From IMG/VR virus record IMGVR_UViG_3300017956_000137, positions 1 to 23,325 of that record: a stretch of DNA of 23,325 nucleotides; one strand, written 5' to 3'. The stretch's first letter is position 1; the number at the start of each line of letters is the position of its first letter. The DNA is from a virus. Below, in pieces: positions 4,866 through 13,500 of this stretch. Below the pieces are notes generated by a model. It worked only from the letters and a program-made list of their open reading frames with translations, was not told the origin of the DNA and ran no database searches. The position numbers and the translations under genes were made by a program.

Positions 4866-6288
4866 GTTGCCCGAAAGGATTTATTTCTGTAAAATCAAGT
4901 ATTGCATCTGCCTCAATTTCTATCTGCTCGTTGTCAGTATACCCATCATCAACTGGATCCGTATCAATGAGTCTTAGTCTATAAGAAGCTGAAGACGCTG
5001 CTCCAACAATATTTTCTCCAGAAACAAACTCTCCTGCAATATTTCCAACTTCAAGAACGTTTGTAGATGCTGTCCAAGTACGAACTCTTGCTGTAGTTCC
5101 ACTGACTGATCCCGTTACTACTTCGTTGAAGACATATGTTCCGATTCCAGCAACAAATCCTGCGGTGAATGGAGAAGCAATTGTAATTGTCGGTGCAATA
5201 GTATATCCTGTACCAGCATTTGTTATGTAAATCGCTGAGATAGTACCTGCAGCACTTACTACAGCAGTCGCAGCTGCAGAGACTGTAGATACGCCTGTAA
5301 ATGTAATTGCAGGTGAAGAAGTATATCCAGATCCAGCATTGGTGACCGTAATGATGCCAACAGCATTATTTGCGATTCCAGAAGTTGCTATTGCACCACT
5401 TCCACCCCCACCAATAAACTTGATTCCAGGAGCAGCTGTATATCCTGCACCTGGATTTATAATACTGACACTTTGAACTGACTGTGCATTTGGATTTGCA
5501 CTGTCTGTGCAAACAATAATTCCAGCAATCATATTGGCAGTTGCTATACCAGTAATTCCTCCGGCAGGAGCAGAACCTATACCAACTGTAGGAGTGCTTG
5601 TATAACCACTACCACGATTTGTGACGTTAATGAACTGTATAGCACCATTTACAAGCATTGTAGATGCTGTAGCAGTGCTACCTGATCCAACCATAGTCAG
5701 AGTTTGGATTGGACCTAAAGCAGTATATCCATCATCAAGATTATCAGAAACTCCAGTCAAAACGTCGTCTATTTCATCCACTCCAGTATCAATGACTTCA
5801 TCTTCGTATCTGAAGAGTTCGCAAGTAAACTTATAGACGTAATTTTTTTGAAGTTGATAAAATGGTTTTTCGTGCTCTACATATTTTATCTCAAATAATC
5901 TATCACCCAAAGGAAAATAAATTAGATCTCCTTCTTTTGGTCTGGTAGATAATTTTACGTTGGATTTTCCACTGAGTAATGGTGAAATATAACTTTCATA
6001 TCTTTCTTTTGAAATAATCAGGGTTATCTCATTTGTTGCTTGAATTCCAAATTTTGTTAATATGCTGCTATTGTCATCATATCCTTCATAGTTATCAACA
6101 TATGCTTCTATAGGAAAAGCAGAATCAAACTTAGATTCTATGACTTCTCTTAATATAGTCTTTTCTGTAATATATTTTCTTGGAAGATAGTGGACTTCAA
6201 CACCATACATCCTCAACTGTTCGTTGATTAAGTCTTGAACTAGATTTTGTTCTCCAGAAGAACCCTGTAGAAAAAATGGATTTAACAT
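4861..6288 (-). CDS. 14: Neck protein gp14, enlarged by Gly-rich repeats
   Basis: The 475-aa protein is nearly twice T4 gp14 (256 aa). Residues 1-170 carry the family core: an N-terminal LQGSSGEQNLVQDLINEQ, the GVEVHYLPRKY strand, YVDNYEGYDD, and RPKEGDLIYFPLGDRLFEI followed by VEHEKPFYQL, all matching remembered T4 gp14 positions. gp14 acts with gp13 in the neck, closing the filled head and docking the tail. From about residue 190 to 395 four glycine-rich units occur (GSGYT 226, GAGYT 280, GSGYT 319, GTGYT 359), then a unit with VTGSVSGTTARVR and GEFVSGENIVG, then a short acidic tail ending NPFGQP. The ATG lies 3 nt after the gp13 stop, with no clear ribosome site, suggesting coupled translation. 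Confidence 0.9.
   Translation of the reverse strand: MLNPFFLQGSSGEQNLVQDLINEQLRMYGVEVHYLPRKYITEKTILREVIESKFDSAFPIEAYVDNYEGYDDNSSILTKFGIQATNEITLIISKERYESYISPLLSGKSNVKLSTRPKEGDLIYFPLGDRLFEIKYVEHEKPFYQLQKNYVYKFTCELFRYEDEVIDTGVDEIDDVLTGVSDNLDDGYTALGPIQTLTMVGSGSTATASTMLVNGAIQFINVTNRGSGYTSTPTVGIGSAPAGGITGIATANMIAGIIVCTDSANPNAQSVQSVSIINPGAGYTAAPGIKFIGGGGSGAIATSGIANNAVGIITVTNAGSGYTSSPAITFTGVSTVSAAATAVVSAAGTISAIYITNAGTGYTIAPTITIASPFTAGFVAGIGTYVFNEVVTGSVSGTTARVRTWTASTNVLEVGNIAGEFVSGENIVGAASSASYRLRLIDTDPVDDGYTDNEQIEIEADAILDFTEINPFGQP
5105..5725 (-). repeat. Glycine-rich GYT repeat array inside gp14
   Basis: Four degenerate protein repeats have the form I-x-(V/I)-x-(N)-x-G-x-G-Y-T-x-x-P-x-(I/V), followed by a G/A-rich stretch. 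Centres are at residues 226, 280, 319 and 359, so spacing is 54, 39 and 40. The DNA copies are diverged but each has a recurrent element around the reverse complement of GYT-x-x-P (plus strand gtATATCC-like). The array lies after the gp14 core and before its C-terminal tail. Confidence 0.75.
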
Positions 6289-6291
6289 AAC

Positions 6292-7137
6292 TTATCCAAT
6301 CATATCTAAAGGTGGAAGTTCATAAGTATTGGACATCTTCTCCATAAGATCATCCAACTCCTTTTGAGCATCATCATAAATTTGTCTTCCATTCAATTCG
6401 ATGCCACCTGGAAGTCTGACACCTTGGAATTTAATGAGGTTTTGTCCCCATTGTTTTTTGATCAATATCGTTAGATATTTTTTAAGGAAAGAATCATTCC
6501 AAACTCTACTAAAATCATTTGGATCTAAAAGTCTATTACAATCAATGACCAGATAATCTCCAACATTTACACTTCCCCAATCAATGTCCAAATATAATCT
6601 GTCTTGTCTCTGATTAAATCTTATCTGCTTTTCTGTCGTCAAAAGAAAATCAATATCTTCCAAGTACGTCTTTGTCATTGCATAAGTCAGAATCTCTGTA
6701 GACCCCCAATAGTAAATATCATTCAAAAATAGTTGATACTTAACACTGAACATATTGTTGGTGGTAGTATTGGTTCCATCAAAATGATACACCTTAGTTA
6801 CACCAATTACAGATGAAGGTACTTGTAAGAAGTTACTATTTTCTTTATATGAGAATGTGGTGGTTGATCCGTCTATTGTTGCAGATGCCGTTGTCGTCAC
6901 AATTCCTGCAACAGAATTATTTCCTGGAGCTCTACCTCTATCAATATCCGCTTGCGTTATCTGGTACTTGAGAAAGACTTGACTTACACCATCAAAATGT
7001 CTTTCGTGAAAATATTGTAATGCATCATCTACAAGATCATCTACCTGCTCATCGGCAACATTAATTTCCAATACTGGCGCACCCAGTTGCCTTTTGCAGT
7101 ATGAAATCAATTCTGCTCTATTTGATGGTTGCGCCAT
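6292..7137 (-). CDS. 13: Neck protein gp13 (head completion)
   Basis: The 281-aa protein is near the 309 aa of T4 gp13. The N-terminus has the pattern of cyanophage gp13: RAELISYCKRQLGAPVLEIN, then DEQVDDLVDDALQYFHERHF and DGVSQ. Further on are YYWGSTEILTYAMTKTYLED (about residues 142-161), RFNQRQDRLYLDIDW, YLVIDCNRLLDP and a C-terminal helix with KKQWGQNLIKFQGVRLPGG, all matching my memory of the family. gp13 attaches to the portal after packaging and binds gp14 to form the neck. Its ATG is preceded by a CATAAATA late motif and a GGAGAGG purine run 10 nt upstream, so it may be the head of a gp13-14 transcript. The identification is also supported by gp14, gp15 and gp16 following in T4 order. 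Confidence 0.92.
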   Translation of the reverse strand: MAQPSNRAELISYCKRQLGAPVLEINVADEQVDDLVDDALQYFHERHFDGVSQVFLKYQITQADIDRGRAPGNNSVAGIVTTTASATIDGSTTTFSYKENSNFLQVPSSVIGVTKVYHFDGTNTTTNNMFSVKYQLFLNDIYYWGSTEILTYAMTKTYLEDIDFLLTTEKQIRFNQRQDRLYLDIDWGSVNVGDYLVIDCNRLLDPNDFSRVWNDSFLKKYLTILIKKQWGQNLIKFQGVRLPGGIELNGRQIYDDAQKELDDLMEKMSNTYELPPLDMIG

Positions 7138-7146
7138 TTATACAAA

Positions 7147-7155
7147 ACCTCTCCT
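7147..7155 (-). promoter_or_regulatory. Purine-rich ribosome binding site of gp13
   Basis: The minus strand reads AGGAGAGG, ending about 10 nt before ATG 7137. It lies right behind the late promoter motif, so the predicted transcript start (near 7151) may leave only its GAGAGG part in the mRNA. Confidence 0.5.
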
Positions 7156-7157
7156 AA

Positions 7158-7165
7158 TATTTATG
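7158..7165 (-). promoter_or_regulatory. T4-type late promoter motif for gp13
   Basis: The minus strand reads CATAAATA, 21 nt before the gp13 ATG and in the 42-nt non-coding gap after the 59-aa gene. It has the same CATAAATA octamer as the sites before gp8 and gp15. Confidence 0.65.
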
Positions 7166-7179
7166 GTAATGGTGAGTGT

Positions 7180-7359
7180 TCAAGTTCTATTTGGCCTAAT
7201 TTCGGACAAAACTTCTTGTTGTTTATAATAAAGTTTGCAATATGACTTTGCAATATTTCTCAAAGTTTCAATGTCATCATAATTGTCTATCTCAGAAGCA
7301 ATCTTAAAATATTCAAAGTTTTTTGATAGACTTTCTAGACAAATATCATCAGGATTCAT
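7180..7359 (-). CDS. Small conserved-looking protein, 59 aa, upstream of gp13
   Basis: This short gene reads MNPDDICLESLSKNFEYFKI, then ASEIDNYDDIETLRNIAKSY, then CKLYYKQQEVLSEIRPNRT and TGA. It is predicted to be mostly helical and acidic in the first half, with no membrane segment. The frame overlaps the end of the 75-aa gene by 11 nt, and a GAGGAG ribosome site lies 11 nt before the ATG inside that gene. Clean start, ribosome site, direction and fit between neighbours make it credible despite its length. I recall similar small proteins beside gp13 in marine T4-like phages, but no function is known to me. Confidence 0.75.
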   Translation of the reverse strand: MNPDDICLESLSKNFEYFKIASEIDNYDDIETLRNIAKSYCKLYYKQQEVLSEIRPNRT

Positions 7360-7576
7360 CGTTTGCTAATCTCCTCAATAAATTTTTAATTTCATTCAAA
7401 TCATCTCTAATATTAGCAACATCAGATTCTAAATCTTGTATCCTTTGTTGCTCATTTTCTTTCGTCTGTTTTCTAGACATATACTGTTCATATTCAGTTC
7501 TATTAGTATTGATAATACTATTGGTTTTGGGATCCCTAACTAGGTGATCCCTCCCCTTTACTTTAATATAGTCCAT
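7349..7576 (-). CDS. Small coiled-coil protein, 75 aa
   Basis: The chosen start is ATG 7576, one base after the TAA of the 2532-aa gene; an upstream in-frame TTG would overlap that gene. The N-terminus, MDYIKVKGRDHLVRDPKTNS, is a short basic/polar segment followed by INTNRTEYEQYMSRKQ. From about residue 37 to 72 the sequence is a clear coiled coil with I/L/V at heptad positions (RIQDLESDVANIRDDLNEIK then NLLRRL). I recall proteins of this shape beside gp13 in cyanophages, but no assigned function. A small oligomeric adaptor or chaperone for virion assembly is possible. There is no good ribosome site, so translation is probably coupled to the giant gene. Confidence 0.75.
   Translation of the reverse strand: MDYIKVKGRDHLVRDPKTNSIINTNRTEYEQYMSRKQTKENEQQRIQDLESDVANIRDDLNEIKNLLRRLANDES
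7371..7376 (-). promoter_or_regulatory. Ribosome binding site of the 59-aa gene
   Basis: The minus strand reads GAGGAG, 11 nt before ATG 7359 and inside the 3' end of the 75-aa gene. It is the main support for calling the short frame a gene. Confidence 0.6.
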
Positions 7577-7577
7577 A

Positions 7578-10500
7578 TTATGCAAGAGTAATTACACGCA
7601 ATTCCTTAATTCTTGGAGGATAAGTTTGATCACTTGAGGTCAAGTTAATTTTGATTCTATATGACTTGAAGTTTGGAAGATTGTTGACGGTGAATGTATA
7701 CTCCTTAAAGTCTAAGTCTAAAGAATCAAATGATCCAACAGAGTTAACTTTTGAAATAAATGTGTCTGGTCTTCCATCACTTTCAGCAAGACTAATAACT
7801 TCACCTTTTTCATTCAAGTTAGCATAACCAGGGAATGGTACGAAGATGGGTTTAAAGTTTGCCTTATCGCCAATGGCATAGAATACTCTAATGTCAGAGA
7901 ACTCATTGATGTGTGCGGAAAGAAGAACTTTAATTGATGATGCAGACTCTTGCAAGTTAATCTCTTTGGAGAGGTATTGGCAAGCAGATGGATCAGTCTC
8001 AAATGCATTTACTCTATTATCAGTTGCATAATTTGAGATGAGATTATCAACTCTGTTGGAAACAAGAATTGCACTCATTCTCTGAGTATCAACCATAGGT
8101 GACAGTCTGTTATCGACTGTGCTCAGGTTCAATCTCAATCCAAGTGATCTATCACCAGGAAGAGCCTGAATCTGAGTATTGTTAGTTTCATTGACTCTTG
8201 AAGCAATGATTCTTGGCGAACTCAGATAATTTGATCTATTGAGATTAATTGGTTCGAATCCTTGATCAATGAATGGAATTTGAATTCCCTGACCATTTCC
8301 ATCATTCAGACTTGAACCAGAGGTTGTTCTGAGTTCAGCGGTCAAATTAGTTCCTTGAACGGTGGTATTGCCGATCACAGGAGATATGATTTCAAATGGC
8401 ATATTCTGAGTGGCTCTAATTTCTTTACCACCAGAAGACTTGGTTTGGTTTGCATACAGTTGTGGGAAACTTACACCATCAGTTCTTGCAACACCAGCAG
8501 ATGACATATCAAGTTTGATGTTGTACGAATCAAATGTGATTGGATTCGAAACAGTAGCATCACTCAAAACGTGAGTTTTATTGATTCTTCTGAGAGAAAC
8601 ACCACCCATTTCATACTTATAAACAGGAGTTCCTGCAATATAATTCTTTCTCAGAGTTCCATCAATTCCACGACTTATTCCAGAAATTACTCCACCAGAT
8701 GCACCAGTGTAACTAATAATCTCATTGTCGATGAGTAGATAACCAACATAAGTGGTTCCAACAGAAACATTTTCGAAAGTATCGAAGTTATCAGTACTAT
8801 CTACAGTAATATTTGCTGTAGAATCTGCGGAGTATGGAAGGGTTAACTTTGTTGGAATAATATCCGACTCAACATTAGAGAGGGTAACTCTGTTCAGTTC
8901 ATGATACATTCCATGGTTCTTATGATCAACCTCAATATGAAGTCCATCACTAATAACTTCAATGTTATCTACTTGTACACCTCCACCAGATGAAGCATTT
9001 AGTGTAGTTGTGATTCCAAGGTTATTGATATATTGTACGGTTTTTCCTGCGCCAGCAATTACAAAGTTTCCTTGGACATTATCCAAGATAAACTCATTAG
9101 TGCTTGCGATAGAAACAATGGAGAATCTAGCATTTCTACCAACAGAACTATTACCTATTGTTGAAATGCCAAGAACATCACCTACTTGATATCCAGTACC
9201 AGAAGTAACTACAGTTGCAGCAATAGCAACTCCATTTTCGATGGTAACATCAGCAGTAATATTCTTACCACTTCCAGTAACGTTTGTCAGACCAATTCCA
9301 GAGAAAGTGTATGATCCCAGAGAAGGAGTATATCCAATACCAGAGTTGACAATGCTCAGGGAACCAGTTGCAATTCCAGCACTTCCAACAAAGTTACCGG
9401 TTGCATTAGTTTCTTGCTGTAGAACCGTGTTTCCTAAGGATAATTGAGTAGAAATTCCAATACCGTCAGTAACACTAGAGGTCAGTCCGATTCTAATTCT
9501 TCTAGAATTGAGATTGACAGAATCTGTCATCAGTTTAGCAACCTGACCATTTCCTTCCGAAAGGATTGGGTTGTAAACTTGTACTTGACCTTCAGGAACA
9601 AATTCTGCTCTGTAAAGAATGAACTTAAGATCTTCCCACTGGCTTGGTTCCCAAGTAGATGCGTTTTGTGACTTAAATAGAGATCCAAGATATGGTTGGT
9701 TTGAAATAAATTCATCCGTTACCAAATCAGATTCGCCAACTCTGGAGATGAATACTCTATACTTGGTTGACCAAGATGCCAGAGTAATTGCATATTCCCC
9801 ACCACCCTCAAGATAAACTGGAGCCTCAAATGTAATTCTTGTGGGAACAGTTCCATTTTGTGATGTAACTATCTGATCTGGAGTAACAACAACTTCCGAG
9901 AATGGGAGAATTTTCTGTGTTGGAGTTCCATTTTGCATAGTACGCAATTGGAACGTCAGAGGAATTCCCATATCATCCTTAGTCTGGAAGAAGACATCAC
10001 AACTTGTAAGGAATACTCCAGTTTCGTCTTCTACTTGGAAGGATTGTGCAAGTGGGTCATAATAACCAACTTGAACTTGTTGACTCTTTGTACTAATAAC
10101 AGTGGATTTTACAAGTTCCATACCCAAAGATCTAGCAGCCGCTTTGGATTCGGATGCTCTTTGTTGCTGGATCTTAGCATTTCTAACAGAAATAATCTGT
10201 TCCTGAACCGTTTCTAATGTTCCAGATGCAGAGTAACTATCTTCGCCAACAGTATCTGCATTATCTTGATCATTATTGCTCAAGTTGCAAACAGTGAAAG
10301 TCTTCGTTCCAGTATTAAATCTAGGGTTGCTAGCAATATTTGGATTTGGAATATAGAAACTTCCAATAAGAGTTGCGCCAAGGTCAGAAACTAATCTGAC
10401 GTTTGAAATGGTTGCTTGCGCTCCACTAGTTTCTCCAACCAGAATCATTCCAGTTTCTACCCAACCATAGTAGTCACCCTGAGCTTGTTCAGACAGAGCA

Positions 10501-13500
10501 AAGGTGTCAACGTTTAAAACAGTTGTTGTTGATGAATACGTTGATGGAAGGATAGTTGCATTTGCATTAGTTTGTTGAACAGTACCTGGAGTTCCCTGAT
10601 ATGTTTCTAATCCAGTAGATGCAATTTGAGAAAGATATGGGTTATTTGTAAAGATTGCTGATGGTGCATTATAAGGTCCTTCTCTGTGATTAGCTTGAGC
10701 AACTCTGAATCTGATAGAAGGAATTGCTGAGTTATTTTCAATGGGTGCATTCCTCACAGTACCGATAACCTTTTCGCCTACCTGGAATACTCCAGAAAGC
10801 ATTTGAATTTCCAGAAGTTTTGGAACACAATACTTGGTAACATTAACTCCATCAAAGAAAGAATAAAGTTGTGTTAATGGTTTCGTTTTCTTAATAACAA
10901 ATTCAACGTTTCTAGAACGCATAAACTGAATGACTTCTCTGCTGAGAACTTTATCTCCCTGTGAAGTCTGATCAAACTGAGGAGTAACAACAGTTCTAAC
11001 ACCAGTTCTTGTAGAGGTTCCTGTCTGGATGGTCTCTACGTATTCATCTTCAAAGTCAGTTATGGTTCTAGTTCCATAGATAGCACCAGGTTGTCCTGGT
11101 CTATGGATATGACCAATGTGTCTTGGGTTTCTAGTCTCGGATCTAGTTTTCTTTACAGTTTGTTGATCTGTACCAGTCCAAGTAGTTTCCCAAGAATTCC
11201 AGAGAACTGGACCCATACCAGTTTGAGGATCAATATTATTGATTCTTGCCTGTTGGGCCATTGTTTCGGAGTAATTACCCTCAACGTTAATAATCTTTGC
11301 TTCAACTCTTGCAGTATCTACCCAAGTATCGTTTTCTGGTGTCAGTGCAACAGATGCTTGCCAGAAACTAACTAAGAATGGTGTTACGCTTTCGGTTCTA
11401 GTTGCAAAGGTTTGCTTTAACCACTCCTTTTCGGTATAGTCAAGAGTGATAACATCCAGAGATCTTTTAACTCCTGTTCCCTCTGGTTCAAGATATCTAC
11501 GATCTGCTGTGGGATCAACACCTTCAACAGGACCAACCATCAAATCAATAGAATTTGTATAGTGGCTTGGTCTCAGTTCTTGATTTTGGATATCAATACT
11601 ATTTCTTATTTGTTTGTTCTCGTCCTGAGGGACAAACGAAGTGAAGTTATCAACAAAGAATCCAGACTTAAACTTGTTCAATCCTGCTTGATCAGGAATA
11701 AACAGGTTTTCTGTCTTTTGCTCTAACAAACTCAGAGAAGTATAATACTCAAGATTCTTGATTCTTGTTTCTAACTCACGAATATCTTGCATTCTATATC
11801 TCTTATTGTTTAAGAAACTAATAGATGCTTGACTTGTGTGCAAAAGATATGCAGGAAGTTCTACCGTCGCAATCTCCAGTGCATCATCAATAGGAACGGG
11901 TTTTTCTGGTCTTTCTGATGGTTCACCATACTGAACTTGGAAAGTTCCAGACTTCGTTAAGAAAATGGAGTCTTTTCTTCCAAGATAGTATGAGTAATTT
12001 GTGGTGATTGATTCGTCAGAAGCTAAAATATTTGATACATTATTTCCAGATCCATCAAATCTTCTTCCAAAGAATTCCAGCGGAGATCTAGAATTTAAAG
12101 TTACTGTATAGTTGGATACTTTAGGTCTGATATCAATAATATCAGTATTTCTGTATCCATCAATGATCTGAATTTCGCGCTTGTAATTAAATGTATCATA
12201 AGAATTTTTGGTCAGTAAATCTCCAGTATCTGAAGATTCAAAATAACCATTTGCAAAGTATACTTTCAGTTTTTTGGAAGGTTCTCTTACATTTTTCTTT
12301 CTTTGAATGAATGAGTAATCGTAGAAAGTTCCTTGCTGATTGTTGTTGAACGTATATGATGCAGTCACGTCTCTACTTACAGTTTGTAAAACTGCAACTA
12401 CACCTTGTACCTTAGATTCTCCGAAAGAAACGGACTCCCCTTCCTTGAATGGAAGTTTGTTTCCTGGAATATATGCAATTTGAGAATCTGATGTCTTCTC
12501 AGCAACTGTTCCAACAGCTCCTGATTCGTCACCAACAATTCTCTCACCAATGACCAAATCAGACGTTTTTGCAGTTGGTCCATTCAATGCTGTCAGAATC
12601 ATTTTTGGAGCCGATGGAGCACTAGTGTCAGAAGACTCATAAATTGCGTGAATCTTAACGACATCAGCAACGTTTAAGCAAATGTCTTCATCCTGAACTC
12701 TAGTTCCATATGGATAATTTCCATAAAGCAATCCATCATTTAATGTAGTTGCTCCAACACCAGATCCTTCTGTTTTGGACTTATCAATGATAATAGAATT
12801 TACTCTATTCTGTCTCTTTATTTTTGCTACTGGTTTAATCTTTTTAAGAGTTGCAACTAGAGTAGCACCAGTATCATTTGCTCCAAGGTTATTAATTTGA
12901 ATAACCGTAGAACCTGAAGTATATGAGAATCTGTCTGAGGTCAGTTCTTCAGTTTTTCCATTTGAACGAATCAGAGTATATCTCTCTTCATCGAATGGCA
13001 AGAAAGTTTCATTTGCTCCAGCAACAAGTGCTGAAGAAAGTTGATTTCCAGAGATATTGACCGTGTACGATCTTCTAATGTTAATAGCAGCGTCAGTCAA
13101 ATCAACATTAGAAATCAAGTTACGCGGCATTGGCGTATACAGAGTGTTATCCTCAGACTTCAATAATGATGTAGTAAGAACCTTAAGGTCGGTAACACTT
13201 AAATTTGCACCAGTTGGCAGACCACCTTGAGCAACTCCTGTGACAGTTGTTACTCCTACAACTTCAATTGAGGTTGTTGCAACACTAACGACTCTTGCAT
13301 AATTATACTCAGGATTACCAGAATTTCCTGAATATTGGACAATATCATTTTCTTTAACGATAGTTCCTGGGAAAATTGGATTGGTGCTTCTAATAACACT
13401 TCTTCCCGTTGTTGCATTGTACGGAGTAATCGTAGCAATACCAACGTTCAAGAATTCACTTTGAATTGTATCTGCAGTAAATGTCTTTGCAAATCCAACA

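Noticed and set aside
5105-5725. Possible CRISPR-like or direct DNA repeat array
   Set aside because: The periodicity is at protein level with unequal spacing and diverged DNA, and it stays in frame within gp14.
7504-7520. Inverted repeat TAGTATT-GAT-AATACTA
   Set aside because: It is inside the 75-aa coding sequence, AT-rich, with no T-tract or gene boundary; it probably reflects the Ile-Asn-Thr-Asn codons.
7577-7585. TTG start at 7585 for the 75-aa gene
   Set aside because: ATG 7576 gives a clean start one base after the upstream stop; the TTG would only add three residues and overlap that gene.
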